Source of the DNA: an uncultured Clostridia bacterium
GTDB lineage: Bacteria > Bacillota > Clostridia > Christensenellales > Pumilibacteraceae
Direction: 5' to 3'
DNA: 40,707 nt
Assembly (NCBI GenBank): GCA_947632125.1
Contig: CANRNV010000010.1
Span: forward strand, 1 to 40,707
Shown here: positions 1-7,725 of the stretch, piece after piece
Layout of the letters: each line of letters starts with the position of its first letter
Position numbering within the stretch: the first letter of the stretch is position 1
Translations under genes and position numbers: made by a program
Notes under the pieces: model-generated
What the model was told of the DNA's origin: nothing
What the model saw: only the letters and a program-made list of their open reading frames with translations
Database searches by the model: none

Positions 1-2
1 AC

Positions 3-350
3 CGAATTTGTCCTGAACTCGTGATTGCCGTGGACAGCCTCGCTTCGGCGTCGACGGGTCGCATAGCTACGGCATTTCAGCTGTGTTCCAGCGGGATCAC
101 CCCGGGAAGCGGCGTGAGCAATCACCGAATGAGGCTCAGCTGCGACTCGCTCGGTTGCAAAGTCATTTCGCTCGGAGTGCCGCTCGTCGTGTATGCGGGC
201 ACGATCATAAACGAGGCGGTGGGGGAAACCGAGGTGGACGACAAGATAAGCGGGCTTATCGTCACGCCCAAGGACATAGATATGTTGGTCGAAGAGTGCG
301 CTTTCGTCCTTGCCGAGGCGATAAACTCGACGTATCTGTCCCGAACCTGA
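3..350 (+). CDS. gpr: Germination protease GPR, C-terminal part (5' end outside window)
   Basis: The reading frame is open from base 3, so the gene enters from the left edge and only about the last 115 residues are seen. Family-typical blocks are a VIAVDSLAS stretch, a GITPGSGV stretch, a GVPLVVYAGTI stretch and a terminal IVTPKDID segment before a short tail. GPR is the atypical aspartic-type endopeptidase that degrades small acid-soluble spore proteins during germination. It is normally made as a zymogen in the forespore under SigG; those controls lie outside the window. Its presence implies a spore-forming ancestry. The GTG at 21 is an internal codon, not the start. Confidence 0.88.
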   Translation, partial: RICPELVIAVDSLASASTGRIATAFQLCSSGITPGSGVSNHRMRLSCDSLGCKVISLGVPLVVYAGTIINEAVGETEVDDKISGLIVTPKDIDMLVEECAFVLAEAINSTYLSRT

Positions 351-417
351 TAATCAAGACGCCGAAAACGGATTATTTGCGAACCGCGCTTTAAGCTGTC
401 GAATATATACAGAATGT

Positions 418-1080
418 ATGATGATCGGAGTTATGGACAGCGGGATAGGCGGGATAACGACCTTATGCCGCCTTATGGAGATATGCGGCGGAAACTACGT
501 GTACGTGCGCGACAAAATGGGACCGTACGGCGACAAGGACGCGGCTTTTATCGCAAACAGGACCATGGCGGCGTGTTCGGCGCTCATTAAGCACGGAGCG
601 GAGATCGTCGTTTTGGCGTGCAACACGGCGACGGACACGGCGATCTCGCTTATGAGGCGGCTTGACAAAAAAACGGTTTTTATCGGGACCGAGCCCGCCG
701 TAAAGCCCGCGTTAAGCGAGTGTAAAAGGGTGAGCGTGGCTCTTACGCCCGCGTGTTCGAGGTCGAGGCGGTTTGCGTCGCTCATCGAGGGCAACGAGGA
801 CAGGGTGCAGATCATTGCTTCGCCCTGCCTTGCGAGCGAGATCGAGGACGCGTACGGGGATAAAGACGCGCTCAACGCCCTTGCCGAGCGGCTCGTTTCG
901 GCGGCGGACGGGGACGGATTGGTGCTCGGGTGCACGCACTACGTCTTTTTGCGGGAGTACATTCGGAGGCTGAAACCGGAGCTGAAACTCTACGACGGCA
1001 ACGACGGAGTGGCGAGGCAGCTGCTTTCGATAAAAGAGAAAGAGGACTTTTCGACCGTTAAGTTCATAAAAATAGGATAG
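418..1080 (+). CDS. murI: Glutamate racemase
   Basis: Interconverts L- and D-glutamate in the cytoplasm to supply D-Glu for peptidoglycan. The frame shows the Asp/Glu racemase signatures in order: DSGIGG near residue 8, a GPYGDKD loop near residue 35, the first catalytic cysteine in ACNTA near residue 68, and the second in GCTHY near residue 165. At 220 residues it is shorter than the usual 250-270, mainly through trimmed loops in the second half, but both active-site cysteines are present. Two consecutive ATG codons (418 and 421) could serve as start and no good Shine-Dalgarno site precedes either. It lies 67 bases after gpr and 41 before the Ku gene. Confidence 0.88.
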   Translation: MMIGVMDSGIGGITTLCRLMEICGGNYVYVRDKMGPYGDKDAAFIANRTMAACSALIKHGAEIVVLACNTATDTAISLMRRLDKKTVFIGTEPAVKPALSECKRVSVALTPACSRSRRFASLIEGNEDRVQIIASPCLASEIEDAYGDKDALNALAERLVSAADGDGLVLGCTHYVFLREYIRRLKPELKLYDGNDGVARQLLSIKEKEDFSTVKFIKIG

Positions 1081-1121
1081 CGAAGCGGCGAGTAAGGCAT
1101 AATAAGAGCGGGGAAAATAAA

Positions 1122-1961
1122 ATGGCATATTCGTATAAATGCAATATCAGCTTCGGACTTGTGTACATTCCCGTAAGGCTCGTGGCGGCGGCGAAGAGCA
1201 ACGACATCGGCTTTAATATGCTCGACGGCAAGACGCACAGTCGTATCAAGTATCAAAAGGTCAACGAAAACGGCGAGGCGGTAAGCGGCGACGACATTGT
1301 AAAGGGCTATGAGTACGAGGACGGCAAGTACGTCGTCTTTACCGATGACGACATCGAAAAGATCAAGACGCCGTCGGACAAAAACATCGAGATACAATGC
1401 TTTGTGCCCGAAAACGACATCGACCCCGTGTATTACAACAAGCCGTACTACGTCGTTCCGAGCGGAGCGGAAAAGGCGTTCGGCGTTTTGACCGAGGCAA
1501 TGCGTCAGACGGGCAAGGCTGCGATCGCCAAGACGGTGCTCGGCAGCAAGGAAACGCTCATCGCCATAAGGTCGACGGGTAGTTCCGCCATGCTCAATAC
1601 GCTCTATTTTTACGACGAGATCCAAGCCAATCCGTACAGAGGTGCGGGCGGCGGCGAGGCGGGCGAAAAAGAACTTGCCCTTGCCAAGGCGATAATCGAC
1701 GGCATGGAAGAGAAGTTTTCGCCCGAAAAGTATCGGGACGAATATCGGGACAGGCTGCTTAACGCCATCAAGGCAAAGGCGGAGGGCAAGGAGTTCGCCG
1801 TGCCGAGCCAAAAGAGCGGGCAAAACATAAGCGACCTTATGGAGGCTTTGCAGCGCAGTCTTGACGAAAAGGTATTAAAAAAACAGGCTGTAAGCAAGGC
1901 GAAAAGCGAGCTTAAAGCCAAAAAGACGGCGCCCAAGACGAGGGCGAAAAAATCGAGTTAA
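1122..1961 (+). CDS. ku: Bacterial Ku protein (non-homologous end joining)
   Basis: The protein is a 279-residue bacterial Ku. It opens with the family's SFGLVYIPVRL segment near residues 10-20, followed by the Ku core (the VPENDIDPVYYNKPYYV region around residues 90-110 is characteristic). Ku homodimers thread onto double-strand DNA ends and recruit the ligase LigD. The last 35 residues are rich in Lys/Ala/Ser, as in Ku tails that bind DNA or partners. A GGGG-containing ribosome site lies just before the ATG. No ligD is found in this window. Nearness to gpr fits a role in repairing spore or stationary-phase DNA, but that is inference. It converges with mgtE with only 11 bases between stops and no visible terminator. 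Confidence 0.95.
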   Translation: MAYSYKCNISFGLVYIPVRLVAAAKSNDIGFNMLDGKTHSRIKYQKVNENGEAVSGDDIVKGYEYEDGKYVVFTDDDIEKIKTPSDKNIEIQCFVPENDIDPVYYNKPYYVVPSGAEKAFGVLTEAMRQTGKAAIAKTVLGSKETLIAIRSTGSSAMLNTLYFYDEIQANPYRGAGGGEAGEKELALAKAIIDGMEEKFSPEKYRDEYRDRLLNAIKAKAEGKEFAVPSQKSGQNISDLMEALQRSLDEKVLKKQAVSKAKSELKAKKTAPKTRAKKSS

Positions 1962-1972
1962 GTCAAAGCTTA

Positions 1973-3346
1973 TCAGTTGAGGATAGCGAGGGCGATGTTT
2001 GCGTAGATGATAAGCGAGAGGGCGTCGACGATGGTCGTGATAAACGGACTTGCCATCACGGCGGGGTCGAGTTTTACCGCTTTTGCCAAGAGGGGCAGCG
2101 TACAGCCTATCACCTTGGCGATGATTATGGTGATAAAGAGGGCGAGCGAAACCGTGAGGGCGGTAAGCGCATCCATGGGGTTGTACAGCCTGTCGATAAG
2201 CATGAGTTTGCCAAAGCACACGACGCTCATGACCGCGCCGAGCATAAAGGAGATGCGAAGTTCTTTCCACAGCACCTTACCTATGTCTTTGGGTACCGTT
2301 TCCCCAAGCGCGATACTGCGAATGATGGTGACCGAAGATTGACTGCCCGCATTGCCGCCCGTGTCCATAAGCATGGGGATACAGGCAAAGAGCGTTATGC
2401 TTATGCCGGTGAGCACGTTCTCGTACCGCGAGATGATGAGCGAGGTGAAAGTCGCGCTTACCATAAGGAGAAGCAGCCAGGGCAAGCGGTTGAGGAAGAT
2501 CTTAAACACGCTCGTTTTCAGATACGGCTTGTCGCTGGGCGTGACGGCGGACATCTTGGAAAAGTCCTCGCTGTTCTCGTCGCGGAGGACGTCCATGGCG
2601 TCGTCGACGGTGATGATACCCACGAGGCGGTTCTCCTTGTCCACCACGGGAATGGACAAAAAGCCGTAACGCTGAATTTCGCGAGCGGCGTACTCTTTGT
2701 CGGTGTGAGTGTCGACGCTGATGACGTTGGTTTCCATTATGTCGGAAATCTTGTCGTCGGGCGAGGAGAGCAGCAACGTCTTTGCCGATACTATGCCGAC
2801 AAGTTTCCTTGTCGTGTCGGTCACGTAGCAGGTGTAGATCGTTTCCTTGTCGACGCCCGTGCGGCGGATCTTCTCAAAGGCGTCCTTTACCGATACGTCC
2901 TCTTTCAGACTTACGTACTCGGTCGTCATTATCGAGCCCGCACTGTCCTCGGGGTAGGAGAGAATGGAGTTTATCGCCTCGCGCGTTTCCTTGTCTGCCT
3001 GACGGAGTATTCTCTTGACGATGGCGGCGGGCATCTCCTCGATTATGTCGACGGTATCATCGACGAAAAGACCGCCCACGACCTCTTTGATTTCCTTATC
3101 GCTGAACTTGCTTAAAAGGAGTTCCTGTCGATCGGTGTCCATTTCGACAAAGACGTCGGCGGCAAGTTCTTTTGGGAGCAGCCTGTAAATTATGGCAAGC
3201 CTGTCCTCGTCGATCACGTTCATGATCTCGGCAAGGTCCACGGGGTTAAATTCGCTCAACATCCTTTTGATGTCGTTATATTTTTTTTGTTCCGCAAGTT
3301 CCAACACTCGGTCGGCGATTTCCTGCGGTTCGAATGTATCCGCCAT
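1973..3346 (-). CDS. mgtE: Magnesium transporter MgtE
   Basis: A 457-residue MgtE-type Mg2+ channel with the complete architecture. The N-terminal helical domain covers about residues 1-130. A CBS-domain pair that senses cytosolic Mg2+ follows (about 135-255, including the PVVDKENRLVGIIT segment). Five transmembrane helices fill about 285-457. The channel signature DTGGNAGSQSS is present near residue 345. The start is supported by an AGGA-type site about 8 bases upstream and by a promoter facing this way (3378-3407). Gating is probably by Mg2+ binding to the protein itself, because the short leader leaves no room for an M-box riboswitch. Confidence 0.96.
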   Translation of the reverse strand: MADTFEPQEIADRVLELAEQKKYNDIKRMLSEFNPVDLAEIMNVIDEDRLAIIYRLLPKELAADVFVEMDTDRQELLLSKFSDKEIKEVVGGLFVDDTVDIIEEMPAAIVKRILRQADKETREAINSILSYPEDSAGSIMTTEYVSLKEDVSVKDAFEKIRRTGVDKETIYTCYVTDTTRKLVGIVSAKTLLLSSPDDKISDIMETNVISVDTHTDKEYAAREIQRYGFLSIPVVDKENRLVGIITVDDAMDVLRDENSEDFSKMSAVTPSDKPYLKTSVFKIFLNRLPWLLLLMVSATFTSLIISRYENVLTGISITLFACIPMLMDTGGNAGSQSSVTIIRSIALGETVPKDIGKVLWKELRISFMLGAVMSVVCFGKLMLIDRLYNPMDALTALTVSLALFITIIIAKVIGCTLPLLAKAVKLDPAVMASPFITTIVDALSLIIYANIALAILN

Positions 3347-3377
3347 TTGCTCTTCCTCGCAATATAAGTCTACCGAT

Positions 3378-3407
3378 ATTATATTGAATTTGCCCCGAGA
3401 TTGTCAA
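3378..3407 (-). promoter_or_regulatory. Sigma-A type promoter for mgtE
   Basis: On the minus strand TTGACA (3402-3407) and TATAAT (3378-3383) are separated by 18 bases. Both hexamers match consensus. Transcription would begin about 25 bases before the mgtE ATG. It is back to back with the promoter at 3426-3454. Confidence 0.8.
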
Positions 3408-3425
3408 ATGAATTTGCTTTATTCC

Positions 3426-3454
3426 TTGACAAAGGAAAATAAATATTGTATACT
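3426..3454 (+). promoter_or_regulatory. Sigma-A type promoter for the acyltransferase operon
   Basis: TTGACA (3426-3431) and TATACT (3449-3454) are spaced by 17 bases and lie about 30 bases before the ATG at 3484. Only a short leader of about 23 bases is expected. Confidence 0.8.
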
Positions 3455-3483
3455 TTATTTATCATATTTTTTGGGATACAATA

Positions 3484-4731
3484 ATGAAAGATGTAAAAAA
3501 ATACGATTTTACGAAAAAACCGAGTAAGGGCAACGTCCTACTGTATTCTTTGGCTTGGATGGTCAGCCTCTCCTCGATGAAATATCATAAGCTCGATCTT
3601 AAAAAGGAGGGCATGGACGGGATCAAGCCGCCGTATTTGCTGCTTAGCAATCACCAATCTTTTTACGACCTCAAAGTGCTTCAAACCGCGCTCTTCCCGC
3701 GAAGAGCCAACTACGTTGCGGCGATCGACGCCTTTGCATTGCACGGTGACGCCATTATGCATGGGATAGGTTGCATAGCCAAACGGAAGTTTTTGCCCAT
3801 GGACCTTGCGCTCATCAAGAATATGCGATACAGCGTAGACAAGCTTAAAAAGATATGTGTTATGTATCCCGAAGCAAGGTTTTCGCTCGACGGAAAGCGT
3901 TCGTACATACCTTTTTCGACGGCAAAACTTGTAAAGCTGCTCAAAGTGCCTTTGGTCACGCTCAATATGCACGGGTGCTATACCGCCAACCCGCAGTTTT
4001 CGCAAAAGAAGTACAAGCACGTCCCGATAAAAGCCGAGATGAAGCTGCTTGCTTCCGCCGAGCAGGTCGAAAAAATGTCCGCAGAGGAGATATACGCTTT
4101 GATAGTGGAGGCGCTAAGCTACGACGACTACGACTATCAAAAGGAAAACAACATAAAGATCACCGATCAAAACAGGGCAAAGGGTCTTAACAGCTTGCTT
4201 TATCAATGCCCGCATTGCTACACCGAATATTCCATGGAGGCAAGCGGGACCACGCTCAGATGCGACCACTGCGGCAAGGCGTACGAATACACCGAGCTCG
4301 GCGAGTTGCGCGCGCTCGACGGCGAAACCGAATTTTCGCACATTCCCGATTGGTTCGATTGGCAAAGGGAGAACGTCGCAAGAGAAGTGGCGTCGGGCAA
4401 GTATCGGTTCGAGGACGAGGTCGAGGTGTGGACGCTGCCCTCGTCCAAGAAGTTCATTAAGCAAGGAAAGGGCAAGATCGTACACACGCTCGACGGTTTT
4501 CGCCTTACGTGCAACGCTTACGACAAGCCCACCGAGGAGTTTTGGCGCAGCGAGGACACATACGGATTGCATATCGAATACAATTTCAGGGGCAAGGGCG
4601 ACGTCATCGATATCAGCAAGATGAACGAAAGTTATTGGCTGTATCCCACCAAAAAGTGCGTAATAACCAAGCTTTCCATCGCCTTTGAGGAGATCTTTAA
4701 GGCTAAAAGTAAAAACGACCTTTTAAGGTAA
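3484..4731 (+). CDS. PlsC-type lysophospholipid acyltransferase with C-terminal zinc ribbon
   Basis: The first 210 residues form a 1-acyl-glycerol-3-phosphate acyltransferase (PlsC/LPLAT) domain. The catalytic H-x4-D motif is NHQSFYD (His57, Asp62), and a PEARFSLDG block near residue 129 is the second acyltransferase motif. After a linker, a two-Cys, two-Cys zinc ribbon (Cys242, Cys245, Cys260, Cys263) leads into about 140 residues of beta-rich sequence of unknown function. Family knowledge predicts transfer of an acyl chain to a lysophospholipid at the membrane; the real substrate cannot be read. The ribosome site before ATG 3484 is weak. The gene heads a same-strand run with an ABC transporter and recF. 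At 415 residues it is much longer than the 200-250 of simple PlsC proteins. Confidence 0.78.
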   Translation: MKDVKKYDFTKKPSKGNVLLYSLAWMVSLSSMKYHKLDLKKEGMDGIKPPYLLLSNHQSFYDLKVLQTALFPRRANYVAAIDAFALHGDAIMHGIGCIAKRKFLPMDLALIKNMRYSVDKLKKICVMYPEARFSLDGKRSYIPFSTAKLVKLLKVPLVTLNMHGCYTANPQFSQKKYKHVPIKAEMKLLASAEQVEKMSAEEIYALIVEALSYDDYDYQKENNIKITDQNRAKGLNSLLYQCPHCYTEYSMEASGTTLRCDHCGKAYEYTELGELRALDGETEFSHIPDWFDWQRENVAREVASGKYRFEDEVEVWTLPSSKKFIKQGKGKIVHTLDGFRLTCNAYDKPTEEFWRSEDTYGLHIEYNFRGKGDVIDISKMNESYWLYPTKKCVITKLSIAFEEIFKAKSKNDLLR

Positions 4732-4769
4732 CATAAAACTTGTTATAAATAGGTTTAAGGGAGTGAATT

Positions 4770-5729
4770 ATGAAAAAATTATCTATGATTATCGTCATTG
4801 CATTGCTCGGCTTTTGCCTTTTCGGCTGCCAAGGCGGCAATGACCCCGAAGTAGTGGAAATCTATGTGCCGGACGGTGCACCCGCTTTGGCACTCGTTTC
4901 CGTTTTCGACAAGACCGAGATAGGCGGCAAGCAGGTGAAGTTCACCGTCGTGCCTACCGACACGATAGGACCCGCGCTTTTATCCGAAATGCCCGACCTT
5001 GCAATTGCGCCCACCAATGCCATTGCCAACGTTTTCAACAAGGGCAAGGATTACAGATACGTGTCCTCGCACACGCACGGCAACCTGTTCATTGTGGGCA
5101 AGGAGAAGCTGAGCGACTTGTCCGAACTTAAAGGCAACACGCTCGGAGTAATTCAGCAAGGCAACGTGCCCGACCTCATCATTCAAACGCTGCTTACGGA
5201 TAGCGGAATAAAATTCGGGACCGACTCGTCCGATGATATGGTCACGCTGAGGTACTTCCAAGACGGGGCAAACGTTATCGCCGGGCTTAAAAGCGGCGCG
5301 CTTTCGTTCGGACTGCTCGGCGAACCCGCAGTTACCAACGCTCTCGCCATAGAGGGAATGACCGAGGTGTTCGATCTTCAAAAGCTTTGGGGCGGCGACG
5401 GCTATCCCCAAGCGGGACTTGCGGCAAAAAGCAGTGTAAGCGACGAGTTTATCAAGGCGCTCTTCGACGCCGTAACAGAGGCGGGCGATTTTGCCTCGGC
5501 TCATCCCGACGAGGCGGTAAGTCGCATAGCCGCTCATATGAGGGAGGGCTCGGAAAGCACCGTTAAAAAACTCACCGCAGATACCGTAAAAAGGTGCAAT
5601 ATAAAGCTTATCAAAGCCGAGGATTGCAAAGAGGACGTACTTAAAATGCTCCAAGCGTTTTTCGACATCAATCCGAGTTCGCTCGGCGGAGCTATGCCAA
5701 GCGACGACTTTTTCCGAATTGTAAAATAG
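4770..5729 (+). CDS. ABC transporter substrate-binding lipoprotein (SsuA/TauA/THI5-like)
   Basis: A 319-residue lipoprotein. Lys-Lys, a hydrophobic stretch and a cysteine near residue 20 (LFGC) form a lipobox, so the mature protein should be membrane-anchored outside the cell. The body resembles periplasmic-binding proteins for sulfonate, nitrate, taurine or thiamine precursors: a PDLAIAPTNAIAN segment near residue 75 and an LSELKGNTLGV segment near residue 118. The ligand cannot be assigned. A GGGAG ribosome site precedes ATG 4770. The permease gene follows 8 bases after the stop, but no ATPase gene is adjacent. Confidence 0.85.
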   Translation: MKKLSMIIVIALLGFCLFGCQGGNDPEVVEIYVPDGAPALALVSVFDKTEIGGKQVKFTVVPTDTIGPALLSEMPDLAIAPTNAIANVFNKGKDYRYVSSHTHGNLFIVGKEKLSDLSELKGNTLGVIQQGNVPDLIIQTLLTDSGIKFGTDSSDDMVTLRYFQDGANVIAGLKSGALSFGLLGEPAVTNALAIEGMTEVFDLQKLWGGDGYPQAGLAAKSSVSDEFIKALFDAVTEAGDFASAHPDEAVSRIAAHMREGSESTVKKLTADTVKRCNIKLIKAEDCKEDVLKMLQAFFDINPSSLGGAMPSDDFFRIVK

Positions 5730-5737
5730 GATAGGGT

Positions 5738-6490
5738 ATGAAGCTGAAAAGCGACATAATCAAGGATATATTGATCCCCGCGTCGGTACTGCTCGCCTCG
5801 GTGCTTATTTGGCAATTGGCGGCGTATTTTTCGTCGGCGGACGTAACGCCGTTTATTACGATAGGCGCCATGGTGGGAATATTGGGCGAAGCTGAATTTT
5901 GGGTCAGCTTCGCTTTTACCGTACTGCGTGCGCTTGTCGCATTTGCCTGTTCGTTTATTCTTGCCCTCGTATTGTCAATCCTCGCGTCCTGGTACGATTT
6001 AATTCGCCGAATTGCGGCGCCCATAGTAACGGCGCTGCGCTCGGTGCCCACCATGGCGGTCGTGCTGATATTCATTCTTACCGTTTCGCCGAGCGCGACG
6101 ACGGTGCTCGTGGGTGTGCTCGTGCTGTTTCCAACGTTTTACTCGGCGCTGCTGCCTGCGGCGACGGGGGTGAACAAGGACCTCAAAGAGATCGCGCTCG
6201 TCTGCGGAGCGAACAGGTTGCAACGGCTGAGATATGTCTATCTGCCCATCATGGCGCCCGCAATTGCCGAAAACGGGATTTCGGGGTTTAGCCTTGCGAT
6301 AAAGCTTATTGTTTCGGCGGAGGTGCTTTCGCAAACGGCAAAGAGCATAGGCATGATGATGCAGACGGCAAAGGCGTATCTCGACATAGAGCGGCTTTTG
6401 GCTTTGACTATGATAGTGGTTATCGTGTGCATCTTCATCGACGCCGTGGGCAAGTCGGTTTTTGCCTACTTGGAAAAGAAAATGATGTAA
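5738..6490 (+). CDS. ABC transporter permease (SsuC/TauC-like)
   Basis: A 250-residue inner-membrane permease with about six hydrophobic helices. The cytoplasmic EAA loop is visible as EIALVCGANRLQRLRY followed by LPIMAPAI around residues 150-175; this loop contacts the ATPase. It starts 8 bases after the binding-protein gene with a GGG-containing ribosome site, and recF begins 9 bases after its stop, so the three genes are probably co-transcribed. The usual third partner, an ATP-binding subunit, is missing from the cluster and must be supplied from elsewhere if the transporter works. Confidence 0.88.
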   Translation: MKLKSDIIKDILIPASVLLASVLIWQLAAYFSSADVTPFITIGAMVGILGEAEFWVSFAFTVLRALVAFACSFILALVLSILASWYDLIRRIAAPIVTALRSVPTMAVVLIFILTVSPSATTVLVGVLVLFPTFYSALLPAATGVNKDLKEIALVCGANRLQRLRYVYLPIMAPAIAENGISGFSLAIKLIVSAEVLSQTAKSIGMMMQTAKAYLDIERLLALTMIVVIVCIFIDAVGKSVFAYLEKKMM

Positions 6491-6499
6491 AGGAGCGAC

Positions 6500-7582
6500 A
6501 TGTATATTTCCTCTATTGAGGTTGCGGATTTTCGCAACTACGTCAGGCAGACGATAACCTTAAACGACGGAATTAACTTCGTGGTGGGGAACAATGCCCA
6601 AGGCAAGACCAACTTGCTCGAAGCGATATACCTTTGCAGCGTGGGCAAGAGCGATCGCACCCCGAGGGACAAAGAGCTCATTCGCTTCGGCAGCAGCAAG
6701 GCTCTTATCCGCCTTATCGCCAATAAAGAGTACGAAACTTCCAAAGTGGAAATATCGCTTTTTGCCGACGCTCCCAAGCGAATATCGATAAACGGTATGC
6801 CGATTTCCCGCATGGGCGAGCTTATGGGCGTAGTGAACACCGTGTTTTTCTCGCCCGACGTAATGCGTATCGTAAAGGAGGCGCCGTCCGATCGTAGGCG
6901 GTTTATGGACATCGCGCTTTGTCAAATGTCGAGGACGTACTTCTATCTTTTGACGCGGTACAACAGGACGCTCATGCAGCGCAACAGGCTACTTAAAAGC
7001 GGCGTCGTAGACGATGCGCTCGATGTTTGGGATATGCAGCTTGTCGAAAGCGGCGCACGGATCATCAAGACGAGGCGGGGCTTTATCGACAGCTTAAACG
7101 GCGTCATCGGCTCCGTGCACCAATATCTTTCGGGCGGCAGGGAGAGCCTGCACCTAAGCTATGAGGCGATCGAGGGCGATTCGGTCGAGGCGGTCGGCGC
7201 CGCAATGAAAAAGCGGCTCATCGAGGACAGGGACAAAGACAGATTGCGGGGCTACACTCACAGCGGACCGCATAAGGACGACATATCCTTTATGGTGGGG
7301 GATATGGACCTACGCACGTTCGGCTCGCAAGGTCAGCAGCGCACTGCTTCACTCTCGCTTAAAATAGCCGAGGCGGAGTTGGTGGCTCGGCGGGGCGAAA
7401 AGCCCGTATTGTTGCTCGACGACGTGTTGAACGAGCTCGACTTGGAGCGTCGCAAACGCCTTATCGAGAGAGTGGCGTCCTATCAGACGATAATAACTTG
7501 CACGCATATCGACGAGCAATTGAATATATTAAATCCGCATAAGATAATGATAAAAGGCGGCGTCGCTTTGGTTGAGGAGTAG
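6500..7582 (+). CDS. recF: DNA replication/repair protein RecF
   Basis: A 360-residue SMC-like ATPase that helps load RecA at gaps with RecO and RecR. The Walker A motif is GNNAQGKT at residues 30-37. The ABC-type signature lies near residue 275 (FGSQGQQRT) and Walker B near 302-310 (VLLLDD). The opening YISSIEVADFRNY is typical, and the length matches the family. An AAAGGAG ribosome site precedes ATG 6500. recF usually sits between dnaN and gyrB near the origin; here it follows an ABC permease and none of those genes is present. Confidence 0.96.
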   Translation: MYISSIEVADFRNYVRQTITLNDGINFVVGNNAQGKTNLLEAIYLCSVGKSDRTPRDKELIRFGSSKALIRLIANKEYETSKVEISLFADAPKRISINGMPISRMGELMGVVNTVFFSPDVMRIVKEAPSDRRRFMDIALCQMSRTYFYLLTRYNRTLMQRNRLLKSGVVDDALDVWDMQLVESGARIIKTRRGFIDSLNGVIGSVHQYLSGGRESLHLSYEAIEGDSVEAVGAAMKKRLIEDRDKDRLRGYTHSGPHKDDISFMVGDMDLRTFGSQGQQRTASLSLKIAEAELVARRGEKPVLLLDDVLNELDLERRKRLIERVASYQTIITCTHIDEQLNILNPHKIMIKGGVALVEE

Positions 7583-7661
7583 TATGCAAAAATTTCCAAG
7601 CGATAAAAGGGCGCATTTTGCAATAATTCCCAAAATACCGATTTATGTGCGCCTCATTTCG

Positions 7662-7691
7662 TTGACTTTTATGTTTAACATGTAGTATAAT
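7662..7691 (+). promoter_or_regulatory. Sigma-A type promoter for the large membrane protein
   Basis: TTGACT (7662-7667) and TATAAT (7686-7691) are spaced by 18 bases in the 143-base gap after recF. The AAAGGAG ribosome site follows at 7711-7717. Confidence 0.75.
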
Positions 7692-7725
7692 TCAGTACGA
7701 ATAAAGTAAAAAAGGAGAATGATCC

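Noticed and set aside
3347..3377. M-box riboswitch in front of mgtE.
   Set aside because: The promoter is only about 30 bases from the start codon, leaving no space for an M-box.
7584..7612. TGCAAAA/TTTTGCA inverted repeat after recF as a terminator.
   Set aside because: The stem is A/T-only apart from two pairs and no T run follows.
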